Source of the DNA: Pseudomonas sp. ACM7
GTDB lineage: Bacteria; Pseudomonadota; Gammaproteobacteria; Pseudomonadales; Pseudomonadaceae
Direction of reading: 5' to 3'
Length of the DNA stretch: 64,000 bases
NCBI RefSeq assembly: GCF_004136015.1
Contig: NZ_CP024866.1
Location: 3,540,960 to 3,604,959, forward strand
Shown: positions 54,372 to 63,210 of the stretch, one piece after another
Position numbering within the stretch: the first letter of the stretch is position 1
Layout: the number at the start of each line of letters is the position of its first letter
Translations under genes and position numbers: made by a program
The notes under the pieces: model-generated
The model's input: the letters and a program-made list of their open reading frames with translations, nothing else
Databases searched by the model: none
Told to the model about the DNA's origin: nothing

Positions 54372-56474
54372 TTAAACTTCAGCCGCTTCCATTTTTGCTT
54401 TCATCATCGCGACTTCGTCAATATCTAGCACGCCCGAGTAAAACATTGAGCTCTCAGATGTGTAATGTGGATGTTTATGGTAGCTCATATGTTTTGCCAT
54501 AATTTCTAACTGTGGCGGCCACGCCAGATAATCCAATAGCTCCTGAGACGTAGGCCTCTCGCCTGACCAAAGTCTATGAGTATTTTTTGAAGGTGTTTTG
54601 ACGCCATTCATGTAACTAAACTGAGAAATAGTACTTTCTTTAAAAAACTTGCTTAAGGCCGAATTGTCAGAAATATAGACACCTTCAATAGGAGGGCATG
54701 AATAGGTTAAGGAATTGAGAATCAAAGGGACTATTGTGAGCTCGGAAAGCTTTCGTCCAAACAACGATTCCACAATTTCCGGTCGAGCTTTTAATGCGCG
54801 TTCTAGCCTTTTTATTTGACCTATTGTTTTCGAGATAAACTCAAAATAACGACTTGCTTGTACTGCGTGATTACCCGAGATTGATGTGTTTTTACACTCA
54901 ATTAAAAATAACGTATCATCCAAAATAAGCAGAGCGTCATACTGATATTGTGCATCATCAATATTAAAGCTCGTCGATACACACTCGTAGTGCAACCCCT
55001 TAAAAAAAGACACAATCTTTTTTTCGAATCCGTCACCTTTTTTTGACGCTATTTTAGATTTCTTACTAGAGCCTTTCGCCTCTTTTGCCTTACCTTTCCT
55101 CTTTTTATCAAACTCAACATCAAGCGAACCAAGTTTTGATAAAATGACGTTTATAAGATTGCAGGATAGGATAGCTTGAGGAAAGAATGAAAATTTATGA
55201 CCTTCAGAAAATATCAAAGGAGAATCGAACAAATCATGACAGTTTAAGCCGAATGTTAAGTGCTTTATCAAATCGAAGACACTCGACTCTGGAATTTTGC
55301 AAGCACAAAGCTCTTTCTTCAATACTGCCCTATCAATGGTTACTAAGCTGACATCAGAATATTTTCTTTCCGCAAGCAACCTCAGCGAAGAATAACCTCG
55401 CACCCACTCTCTGAGTGTTAATCCGTGATATTTTTCGTAATCCGTGATGACATCAAAAGCTAAAATCTCACTCAAGCTTGCAACCGTTATCGCCTCGTCC
55501 ATGGAGATAAAGCGCACGGCCGACAGACTTGGAACTGGTTCCTTGCCTGTCTTAACAAGCGCATGCAACGTTGTTCCGTACATCATCTTTGCTACATTTT
55601 GCATAGTCCAAGAATGAAGCCTGCGATTAGCCAGGAAGTCTAATTTTTCAATCTCCGTTGGAGTACGATGGAAGACCTTGCAATCACTATACTGGTCAAA
55701 AAAATCTTTTCCATTGATTCCTTCAGGAACACCTGCCTCCTCAAACGAAGTTATTTCCCCGCCAAATAAAAGTGTTCGGTTGGCGATATCTTCAAGAGAG
55801 TTCCAGGCACTTGCAAGCATTTTAATAGATGTGGCCTTGAACAGATGTTCTTCAGATACCTCAATCTTCAGAGGACCTATCAATTTTCCTTCAAAATTCC
55901 ACTTATTTTCATGAGAAAGCATTTTCAATGTAAGACTAAGATTTTCGATTATGGAAGATAAGGCCCCGTCCGTATTTATTTCTTGTCCATCTTTATCCTT
56001 AATCACAACCATTTCTGGCATAGCAAATGGCGCATTGTTAGAGGAGAGTTCCATTACACTTCGCTCACTTTCATCATGAACATGCTTCAATGCTTGTGCC
56101 GCCCAGATGACCTGACTCCAAAATTGAATATTTGTCGAGAGTTTTGCCGCATCGCACCTGATCAAAGTTGATCGAATTCGGGAGAAGTCTTCTTCAATCG
56201 AAAGAATTTTATTAAATTGATCCTGAGCAAACTGATGAACTTCTGCATGACGATCAATCAAGTCTTTCTCACTCAGAAGCTGCTTGTAAAACTCGTTTCG
56301 TTTGTCTTGAACCCCACGGATCTTGAATGCGCCTGGCTGCGCCAACTGGGCCAAAAATTGTGTGTTGACGTCTTCACTACTTAGTGCGCTTATAGCTTCT
56401 AGCGCCAACTTTAATTCAAAATTTACAAGAGCATTTTGCAGTTTTTTGCAGATGGCTTCACGATCAACACTCAT
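54372..56474 (-). CDS. large protein with PD-(D/E)XK nuclease-like domain
   Basis: 700 residues, low GC. The N-terminal ~430 residues are mostly helical and unrecognised. A Lys-rich linker (KKRKGKAKEAKGSSKKSK) leads to a nuclease-like block at about 475-560: GDGFEKKIVSFF (Glu), DDAQYQYDALLILDDTLFLIECKNTS with Asp and the E-x-K pair. This is a restriction-endonuclease-fold signature. The C-terminal ~140 residues are unrecognised. It stands alone on the minus strand beside the caspase operon, so a single-gene defence role is conceivable. Confidence 0.65.
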   Translation of the reverse strand: MSVDREAICKKLQNALVNFELKLALEAISALSSEDVNTQFLAQLAQPGAFKIRGVQDKRNEFYKQLLSEKDLIDRHAEVHQFAQDQFNKILSIEEDFSRIRSTLIRCDAAKLSTNIQFWSQVIWAAQALKHVHDESERSVMELSSNNAPFAMPEMVVIKDKDGQEINTDGALSSIIENLSLTLKMLSHENKWNFEGKLIGPLKIEVSEEHLFKATSIKMLASAWNSLEDIANRTLLFGGEITSFEEAGVPEGINGKDFFDQYSDCKVFHRTPTEIEKLDFLANRRLHSWTMQNVAKMMYGTTLHALVKTGKEPVPSLSAVRFISMDEAITVASLSEILAFDVITDYEKYHGLTLREWVRGYSSLRLLAERKYSDVSLVTIDRAVLKKELCACKIPESSVFDLIKHLTFGLNCHDLFDSPLIFSEGHKFSFFPQAILSCNLINVILSKLGSLDVEFDKKRKGKAKEAKGSSKKSKIASKKGDGFEKKIVSFFKGLHYECVSTSFNIDDAQYQYDALLILDDTLFLIECKNTSISGNHAVQASRYFEFISKTIGQIKRLERALKARPEIVESLFGRKLSELTIVPLILNSLTYSCPPIEGVYISDNSALSKFFKESTISQFSYMNGVKTPSKNTHRLWSGERPTSQELLDYLAWPPQLEIMAKHMSYHKHPHYTSESSMFYSGVLDIDEVAMMKAKMEAAEV

Positions 56475-56763
56475 GGTTTTATCCTTAAAACACGGTTTGA
56501 CAGAATTTCTTGATCATCCGAAACTGGATGATGCTTCATTACTAACGCAAATTTAGTTTGAATGGCTGGTGCAATTATACGCGGCCCACGCATCCGACCA
56601 CCAAAATCTTCTTTCTAGCTCTACAAGGCCGCAACAGGTCAGAACGGGCGCGCGCTCTCAGTATTGTCATATTTTTCTCAAGGACGGCTAGACTTTGCAA
56701 TCTCTTGTCGACTAACTCAACCACTGGTGAAGTCGAACGCAAGGGAGCTGACAGTGTAAATAC

Positions 56764-57400
56764 GAATATTTGGTTGGTGGCAATGCAAGTGGGTGGTCAA
56801 GTCCACGCACACTACCACGCTATGGACATAACGACGTTCTATGTCCATGGAGAGTTGCACTTGCCATGGACGTCGATAGCCCGCCGTGGAGGCAACATAA
56901 TAGGTAACTTCAAGGAATGTCCATAGAAAGCTTGTGCTCTGTACACCCTGTGGTTGGCTGAGGCGGTGCACCTGCCAAAGCAGGGCCAGGTGACACCGGG
57001 ACGGTGCAGTTCTGCGTGAGCCTTTGCCCAATCAGGTATCGGACATTGTTCACTGGGGACAGCGAGCGGCGGCGGGAAAAGCCTTCGTTGCAGCTCGGCA
57101 TCGGACAGAGCAGAGAGCCAGATCAGCCCGCTCGCAGCAAAGCGATTGAGGTATTCCCCGACGCTGGCTCGCCCAACTTGCAAGCTGACAGCGATCTGGC
57201 GAGCAGACAGGCCGACCTCAAATTTGAGACGTAGTACTTCTCGAATCTTACGAATGGATAATCTTTCCACAACGGCCTCTTGCTTCGATAAAAGAGCTCG
57301 ATAGTAGTGAATTAATCCTGCGTCGCTGCCTGCCTTAAGAGAGGCCGGATGTGCGTGGAATGGGTGGCCGGATGTTCATGGAATCCCCAGTCTGGCGAAA
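56764..57400. mobile_element. IS21-family remnants
   Basis: One side holds GGCAATGCAAGTGGGTGGTCAAG (56777 on), which matches the repeat type at the ends of the 15.5-kb segment. The middle has an istA 5' fragment. The other side (about 57340-57390) carries repeated GGCCGGATGT-N3-TGGAAT units, another IS21-type end. At least two different IS21 elements left debris here. Confidence 0.6.
56930..57270 (-). pseudogene. istA: istA, N-terminal fragment with frameshift
   Basis: MERLSIRKIREVLRLKFEVGLSARQIAVSLQVGRASVGEYLNRF is the HTH start of an IS21 transposase, followed by PDWAKAHAELHRPGVT. One frameshift near 57005 is needed to read on as LALLWQVHRLSQPQG. The catalytic core and istB are absent. Confidence 0.8.
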
Positions 57401-57414
57401 GACACTTTTAAAGG

Positions 57415-57581
57415 TGTCAATGTTCTGCTGTTTGAGCACGCTCCATTTTGCTGAGACGTGTCAATCTTCAAGAAAATGTCCAGGTCTGACTGTCAATATT
57501 GGAAGAGAGGATTGACAGTCAACTGTGTTCTGCCTGCACGGACTAGGACGGTCACGGAGCAAGCGCTCCAAGGCTGTCAAT
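57415..57581. repeat. TGTCAAT repeat cluster at island right edge
   Basis: TGTCAAT occurs at 57415, 57459, 57491 and 57575 and inverted at 57511 (ATTGACA), mostly followed by TTC/GAAGA-like bases. A set of short spaced repeats at the junction with core DNA could be recombinase- or transposase-binding sites. Confidence 0.5.
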
Positions 57582-57582
57582 C

Positions 57583-57672
57583 TGAAGAACAGTAGGTGAT
57601 ACCTCCTATTATTGGCCGGATGACCCGCTGGTGGCCGAAGCAACCGCGCGGATCAAACCCCGTAAAAGCTGA
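57583..57672 (+). pseudogene. possible 3' tail of an interrupted core gene
   Basis: In one plus-strand frame the sequence reads YYWPDDPLVAEATARIKPRKS then stop, with core-like GC-rich codons, directly after the repeat cluster. It looks like the end of a gene whose front is missing. The product is not recognised. Confidence 0.3.
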
Positions 57673-57675
57673 AGA

Positions 57676-57771
57676 TCAAAAGATCGCAGCCTCGTTTCAC
57701 TCGACAGCTCCAACAAGGGATACGCGGTACATGTAGGAGCTGTCGAGTGAAACGAGGCTGCGATCTTTTGA
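57676..57771. repeat. long inverted repeat, second copy of the 5484 type
   Basis: Arms at 57676-57714 and 57733-57771; the right arm is identical to the 39-nt arm at 5484-5522, and the left arm differs from its complement by one base near the loop (CTCCAAC). It lies next to the LysR stop and may end transcription from both sides. Confidence 0.9.
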
Positions 57772-57780
57772 CGTTGATGT

Positions 57781-58695
57781 TCAAGAGGCGGCCTTCGCGG
57801 TGAGCTGCTCCCGACAATAATCCGCAAACAACTGCGCCGGTTTCGTCAGTTGCCCGCGCTTCAACCACGCCGCCACCAGCCCTGAACCGGTGATGTCTTC
57901 GACGATGTCCACGCACACCACTTTCTGGCCGTCATAGGTGCACTCCGAATGCGGCCGGGTGACCAGGATCGAGAAGCCGAAGCCTTGCCCGACCATTCCC
58001 CGGACCATCTCGATCGACGGTGAGCTGAAGGCAATGTTCGGCGTCAGTCCCAACTCTTCGAACAGGCTGACGAAGTAGGTCCGGCTCGGTTGCACGTCCA
58101 GCAAAATCATCGGCTCCAGGCACAGATCACGTAGCGACACTTGTTTCAGCTGAGCAAAGCGATGATCCGCCGGCAGCAACGCATAAGGCCGCTGCGCCGG
58201 CATCAGTGGTTCGGTCTGGATGGTGGCGTCGAGGTCGTGTTCATACAGGATCGCCAGATCGAAGGTGCCGGAGGTCAGGCCTTGCACCAGTTCTTGCTGT
58301 TCGCCGTCGCGGATGCGGATTTTCACCCCCGGATACAACGCCGAGAACCCGGCAATCAACTGCGGCAGGTACAGCGGCGCGACCGTTTCGAAGCAACCGA
58401 TATCGATTTGCCCGGCCACCACGTCGTTGTCGGCGAGGGCGTTCTGTTCGAACTCCTTGGCCATGCGCAACAGTTCCTGGGCCTTGCGGTAGAAGCGTGC
58501 GCCGCTGGGGGTCAAGGACACGCCCTGGGCGTGATGACGGATCAGCAGTTGCACGCCGAAGCTGTCTTCCAGGCCTTTGATCGCGGTGGAAATCGCCGGT
58601 TGGGCGATGTACAGCTTGCGCGACGCCTCGGCGACGCTGCCGCATTCGACGGTGGTGATGAAGTACTTCAATTGACGCAGGTTGTAGGCAGCCAC
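57781..58695 (-). CDS. LysR-family transcriptional regulator
   Basis: 304 residues from a GTG with GAGG 6 nt upstream (an ATG lies 30 nt further up without a ribosome site). N-terminal HTH: CGSVAEASRKLYIAQPAISTAIKGLEDSFG. Substrate-binding domain from about residue 90 (GQIDIGCFETVAPLYLPQLIAGF). Divergent from the aldehyde dehydrogenase gene, which it probably controls. Confidence 0.9.
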   Translation of the reverse strand: MAAYNLRQLKYFITTVECGSVAEASRKLYIAQPAISTAIKGLEDSFGVQLLIRHHAQGVSLTPSGARFYRKAQELLRMAKEFEQNALADNDVVAGQIDIGCFETVAPLYLPQLIAGFSALYPGVKIRIRDGEQQELVQGLTSGTFDLAILYEHDLDATIQTEPLMPAQRPYALLPADHRFAQLKQVSLRDLCLEPMILLDVQPSRTYFVSLFEELGLTPNIAFSSPSIEMVRGMVGQGFGFSILVTRPHSECTYDGQKVVCVDIVEDITGSGLVAAWLKRGQLTKPAQLFADYCREQLTAKAAS

Positions 58696-58768
58696 GGCAA
58701 ACCTCGGGGTGGATGATTTCGACATCCAGGCAATTTTCGCGCCGACTGCATCTGTTCTGACGACGGTG

Positions 58769-58785
58769 TTGTTATGCCTGAACAA
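58769..58785. promoter_or_regulatory. candidate LysR operator
   Basis: TTGTT-N7-AACAA, a T-N11-A type palindrome of the sort bound by LysR regulators, in the 210-bp divergent region between the LysR gene and the aldehyde dehydrogenase. Confidence 0.5.
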
Positions 58786-58905
58786 TAACCACATACCGCG
58801 CCACCGGGGAGATTGGCTGCCCAGTTTTTTCATGGTCTGCGAAGACATTTTTACTATTTTTCCTCGACACAGGCCTGGGCCACCATCCAATCCACAAGAA
58901 AGCCC

Positions 58906-60414
58906 ATGGAGCATCTGAACGTGTTCGAGCTTACATTCTGGCAAAACAAAGCCGCTGCGCTGCGGTTTCCCGATCAGGCCGTGATCGACGGCAAACCCCG
59001 TGCGGCGCAGTCGGGACAGACCTTCGCCGCGATGAACCCCGCCACCGGCCAGTGCCTGGCCAACGTGGCCGCGTGCGGCGCAGAAGACGTGGACGCCGCG
59101 GTGCGCAATGCGCGGCAGGTGTTCGAGGCCGGAACCTGGTCGGCGCGTTCGCCGAGTGAGCGCAAGCAAGTGCTGTTGCGCCTGGCCGATCTGATCATGA
59201 CCCACCGCGAAGAACTGGCGCTGCTCGACTCGCTGAACATGGGCAAACCGGTGATGGACGCCTACAACATCGACGTGCCGGGCGCCGCCGGGGTGTTTCG
59301 CTGGTACGCCGAAAGCCTCGACAAACTCTATGACCAGATCGCCCCCAGCGCGCAGAACGTACTGGCGACCATCACCCGCGAAGCGCTGGGCGTGGTCGCT
59401 GCGGTGGTGCCATGGAATTTCCCGCTGGACATGGCCGCGTGGAAACTCGCGCCAGCGTTGGCGGTGGGCAATTCGGTGATTCTCAAACCCGCGGAGCAAT
59501 CACCGTTTTCCGCCCTGCGTCTGGCCGAGCTGGCGCTGGAAGCTGGCCTGCCAGCAGGCGTGTTGAACGTGTTGCCGGGGCTCGGCGAGCAGACCGGCAA
59601 AGCCCTCGGTTTGCACCCGGATGTTGATTGTCTGGTGTTCACCGGATCCACCGAAGTCGGCAAATACTTCATGCAGTACTCCGCACAATCGAACCTGAAA
59701 CAGGTGTGGCTGGAGTGCGGTGGCAAGAGTGCCAATCTGGTGTTCGCCGATTGTCAGGATCTGGATCTGGCGGCGCAGAAAGCCGCGTTCGGGATCTTCT
59801 TCAATCAGGGCGAAGTCTGCTCGGCCAACTCGCGGTTGCTGGTGGAGCGTTCGATCCACGACGAGTTCGTCGAGCGTCTCAAGGGGCACGCCGAACGTTG
59901 GCAGCCGGGTGATCCGCTGGACCCGTCGAGCCGCGCCGGGGCGATTGTCGACAGCCGCCAGACCGCGCGCATCATGAAGTTCATCCAGCAGGCCGAGCGC
60001 CAAGGCGCGACAAAGCTCTGTGGCGGTCGACAGTCGATTTTCAATGGCTCCGACAACTTCATTCAGCCGACCATTTTCACCGGCGTGAGCCCGGACATGC
60101 CGCTGTTTCGCGATGAAGTGTTCGGCCCGGTGCTGGCGGTCACGGCGTTCGATGATGAAGCCCACGCCTTGCAAATGGCCAACGACAGCGTCTACGGTTT
60201 GGCCGCGTCGCTGTGGACCGACGACCTCAACCGCGCCCACCGCGTAGCGCGGCAATTGCGAGCCGGCACGGTGTCGGTCAACAGTGTCGACGCGCTGGAT
60301 GTGACCGTGCCTTTCGGTGGCGGTAAACAATCCGGTTTCGGCCGCGATCTGTCGCTGCATTCATTCGATAAATACACCCAGTTGAAGACCACTTGGTTTC
60401 AGCTGCGCTCATAA
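58906..60414 (+). CDS. aldehyde dehydrogenase, PuuC-like
   Basis: 502 residues. Motifs: VPWNFPLDMAAWKLAPALA, cofactor FTGSTEVGKYF, general base WLECGGKSANLVF and catalytic Cys in FFNQGEVCSANSRLLV; it ends with the usual FGGGKQSGFGRDLSLHSFDKYTQLKTTW. The N-terminus, with FWQNKAAALRFPDQAVIDGKPRAAQSG, matches gamma-glutamyl-gamma-aminobutyraldehyde dehydrogenases. Probably oxidises an amino-aldehyde made by the next gene's aminotransferase. Frame is open upstream, but the ATG at 58906 fits the family start. Confidence 0.9.
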   Translation: MEHLNVFELTFWQNKAAALRFPDQAVIDGKPRAAQSGQTFAAMNPATGQCLANVAACGAEDVDAAVRNARQVFEAGTWSARSPSERKQVLLRLADLIMTHREELALLDSLNMGKPVMDAYNIDVPGAAGVFRWYAESLDKLYDQIAPSAQNVLATITREALGVVAAVVPWNFPLDMAAWKLAPALAVGNSVILKPAEQSPFSALRLAELALEAGLPAGVLNVLPGLGEQTGKALGLHPDVDCLVFTGSTEVGKYFMQYSAQSNLKQVWLECGGKSANLVFADCQDLDLAAQKAAFGIFFNQGEVCSANSRLLVERSIHDEFVERLKGHAERWQPGDPLDPSSRAGAIVDSRQTARIMKFIQQAERQGATKLCGGRQSIFNGSDNFIQPTIFTGVSPDMPLFRDEVFGPVLAVTAFDDEAHALQMANDSVYGLAASLWTDDLNRAHRVARQLRAGTVSVNSVDALDVTVPFGGGKQSGFGRDLSLHSFDKYTQLKTTWFQLRS

Positions 60415-60445
60415 CAGCCGCTAATAACAAAACGGAGAACTGGCG

Positions 60446-61816
60446 ATGACCACACCACGTGAAACCCGCGACTACCAGGCCGCCGACGCTGCGCACCACA
60501 TCCACGCATTCGTCGATCAAAAAGCGCTCAACGATGAAGGGCCTCGGGTGATGGTCCGTGGCGAGCGCCTGCACCTGTGGGACAACGATGGTCGGCGTTA
60601 CCTCGACGGCATGTCCGGGCTGTGGTGCACCAACCTCGGTTACGGGCGTAAGGACCTGGCCGCCGCTGCGTCCCGGCAACTGGAGCAATTGCCGTACTAC
60701 AACATGTTTTTCCACACCACCCACCCGCAGGTGATCGAGCTCTCGGAGCTGCTGTTCAGCCTGTTGCCAGGGCACTACAGCCACGCGATCTATACCAACT
60801 CAGTCTCCGAAGCCAACGAGGTGCTGATCCGCACCGTACGGCGTTACTGGCAGGTTCTTGGTAAGCCCGAGAAGAAAATCATGATCGGTCGCTGGAACGG
60901 TTATCACGGCTCGACCCTGGCAGCGACGGCGCTCGGTGGCATGAAGTTCATGCACGAAATGGGCGGCATGATTCCGGACATCGAACACATCGATGAACCG
61001 TACTTTTTCGCCCACGAGGGCAACCTGACTCCGGCTGAATTTGGCCTGCGGGCGGCGCAGCAATTGGAAGCGAAGATTCTCGAACTGGGCGCGGACAAGG
61101 TCGCAGGGTTTATCGCCGAACCGTTCCAGGGCGCCGGCGGGATGATCTTTCCACCCGAGAGTTACTGGCCAGAAATTCAGCGGATCTGCCGCAAGTACGA
61201 TGTGCTGTTGTGCGCCGACGAAGTGATCGGCGGCTTCGGTCGTACCGGTGAATGGTTCGCCCACGAGCACTTCGGTTTCGAGCCGGACACGCTGTCGATC
61301 GCCAAGGGTTTGACCTCCGGTTACATCCCCATGGGTGGACTGATTCTGTCGAAGAAAATGGCTCAGGTATTGGTGGAGCAGGGCGGGGTGTTTGCCCACG
61401 GCTTGACCTACTCCGGGCACCCGGTGGCAGCCGCGGTGGCGATTGCCAACCTCACGGCATTGCGCGATGAAGGGGTGGTGACGCGGGTCAAGGATGACAT
61501 CGGGCCGTACCTGCAACAGTGTTTGCGCGAGGTGTTCGGCAATCACCCGTTGGTGGGCGATATTCAGGGTGTCGGCATGGTGGCAGCGCTGCAATTGGCG
61601 GAGGACAAAACCAGTCGCAAGCGCTTTGCCAATGAAGGCGACATCGCCTGGCGTTGTCGCACGATTGGATTTGAGGAGGGGGTGATTATTCGCTCGACGC
61701 TGGGGCGGATGATCATGGCGCCGGCGTTGATTGCCAGTCGTGAAGAGGTTGATGAGCTGATTGGCAAAACCCTGAAAGCGGTCGATCGTACTGCGCAGGA
61801 ATACGGTCGGCTCTGA
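60446..61816 (+). CDS. class III (omega) aminotransferase, SpuC-like
   Basis: 456 residues, PLP-dependent. Visible are YLDGMSGLWCTNLGYG, NSVSEANEVLIRTVRRYW, GRWNGYHGSTLAATALGG, the PLP-ring region LLCADEVIGGFGRTGEWFA and the Schiff-base Lys in SIAKGLTSGYIPMGG. Similar to putrescine/diamine:pyruvate aminotransferases. With the aldehyde dehydrogenase 31 bp upstream it forms an amine-to-acid catabolic pair. AACGGAGAA lies before the ATG. Confidence 0.9.
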   Translation: MTTPRETRDYQAADAAHHIHAFVDQKALNDEGPRVMVRGERLHLWDNDGRRYLDGMSGLWCTNLGYGRKDLAAAASRQLEQLPYYNMFFHTTHPQVIELSELLFSLLPGHYSHAIYTNSVSEANEVLIRTVRRYWQVLGKPEKKIMIGRWNGYHGSTLAATALGGMKFMHEMGGMIPDIEHIDEPYFFAHEGNLTPAEFGLRAAQQLEAKILELGADKVAGFIAEPFQGAGGMIFPPESYWPEIQRICRKYDVLLCADEVIGGFGRTGEWFAHEHFGFEPDTLSIAKGLTSGYIPMGGLILSKKMAQVLVEQGGVFAHGLTYSGHPVAAAVAIANLTALRDEGVVTRVKDDIGPYLQQCLREVFGNHPLVGDIQGVGMVAALQLAEDKTSRKRFANEGDIAWRCRTIGFEEGVIIRSTLGRMIMAPALIASREEVDELIGKTLKAVDRTAQEYGRL

Positions 61817-61840
61817 TCTTGTAGCGCTCTTCCAGACCTC

Positions 61841-61933
61841 TTCGCGAGCAAGCCCGCTCCCACAGTTGATCTATGTCGGTCACAGAGTTTGTGCACGACA
61901 CTGATCAAATGTGGGAGCGGGCTTGCTCGCGAA
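61841..61933. repeat. REP doublet
   Basis: Perfect 24-bp inverted arms at 61841-61864 and 61910-61933 (TGTGGGAGCGGGC type), 45 bp apart. Same family as 2773-2862. Confidence 0.9.
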
Positions 61934-62214
61934 TGCGATAGTTCATTCAACACACCTTTCACTGTTTGCACCCACCCCGTGCACCCCCGTCCGCAGCGCC
62001 CTTTTACAGCGCACGCTACCCAGTTTTTTCATCACTCCCATCGACATATTTCCTAATTTTCCTATTCCCCGCCTTGGGCCAACATCGACCTCGTCAGTCA
62101 GCCAAACGCTGCTCACCGAAAGGTCCATCAGAGACCTCAGGTGGCAGCTCTTCTCCATGGCCGCTGGCCGTACTGCCCATGACAAAACTAAATCAACAGC
62201 TTTGGGAGTGCTCC

Positions 62215-63201
62215 ATGATCAAGTCCTTGCTAACCCGCTTCGCACATCCACTGGCGATCACCGCCATCGCCGCGACGGTCGCCACCAGCGCCCAGGCCGG
62301 CACTCTCTCTATCGGCCACACCACGTGGGTCGGTTACGGCACGCTCTACCTGGCTCAGGATCTGGGCTATTTCAAGGAAAACGGTTTGACCGTCGAATTG
62401 CCAGTCGTCGAAGAGGCTTCGATGTACATGGCCGCGCAAGCCTCGGGCGAATTGTCGGGCTCGGCGTCGACCATCGACGAAGTGCTCAAGTACCGTCCGC
62501 AATTCTGCTTCAAAGCAGTGGCCGCACTGGATGACAGCCATGGTGGCGACGGTGTATTGGTCGGCAAGGACGTCAAGAGTCTGCAGGAGCTGAAAGGCAA
62601 AGCCGTGGCGGTGAACGAAGGTTCGACCTCGCAGTTCTGGCTGTCGTACCTGCTGAAAAAACACGGTATGACCATGAGCGATATCACCGTGCAGAACATG
62701 ACGGCTGACGATGCCGCTACCGCGTTCATCGCCGGTCGCGTGCCTGCCGCGGTGACGTGGGAACCGCACCTGTCGATGGTTCGCAGCAAGCAACAAGGCA
62801 AGGTGCTGATCGACAGCAGCAGCACTCCGGGAGTGATTGTCGACGTGGTCGCGCTCAACTGCACGGTCATCGAGAAGCAGCCGGAGGACGTCAAGGCGTT
62901 GGTGGCCGGTTTGTACAAGGCGGTCCAGTACACCAAGGACCATCCGCAAGAAGCCTACAAAATCATGGCCAAAGGCGTTGGCGGTTACCTCGCCGATCCG
63001 AAGGAATTGGCCGCAGCCGCGCAAGGCGTGCGTTTCTACGATCAGGCCATGAGCGAAAAACTTCTTGGCTCGCCGGGCAAACCGGGTGACAGCGAACCGC
63101 TGATCAAACTGGCCAACGAGACCGCCAGCGAATTGCAGGGCAAACCCTACAACGTCAGCAATGACGACCTGATCGACAACCGCTTCGTCAGCCCGCTCTA
63201 G
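62215..63201 (+). CDS. ABC transporter substrate-binding protein, NitT/TauT type
   Basis: 328 residues with a signal peptide (MIKSLLTRFAHPLAITAIAATVATSAQAG). The mature part has the NMT1/SsuA-like start LSIGHTTWVGYGTLYLAQDLGYFKENGLTVEL and the GSASTIDEVL segment, then AVNEGSTSQFWLSYLL. Such proteins bind sulfonates, nitrate, taurine, pyrimidines or amines in the periplasm. The ATG at 62215 has GGGAG upstream and is preferred to one at 62179. Permease follows 9 bp later. Being next to the aminotransferase/ALDH pair suggests an amine-containing ligand. Confidence 0.9.
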   Translation: MIKSLLTRFAHPLAITAIAATVATSAQAGTLSIGHTTWVGYGTLYLAQDLGYFKENGLTVELPVVEEASMYMAAQASGELSGSASTIDEVLKYRPQFCFKAVAALDDSHGGDGVLVGKDVKSLQELKGKAVAVNEGSTSQFWLSYLLKKHGMTMSDITVQNMTADDAATAFIAGRVPAAVTWEPHLSMVRSKQQGKVLIDSSSTPGVIVDVVALNCTVIEKQPEDVKALVAGLYKAVQYTKDHPQEAYKIMAKGVGGYLADPKELAAAAQGVRFYDQAMSEKLLGSPGKPGDSEPLIKLANETASELQGKPYNVSNDDLIDNRFVSPL

Positions 63202-63210
63202 GAGGTCCGT

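Noticed and set aside
57415..57581. Tn7-like transposon end
   Set aside because: The TGTCAAT repeats recall Tn7-type binding-site arrays, but no tnsABC-like gene is in the island and no matching left-end array was found.
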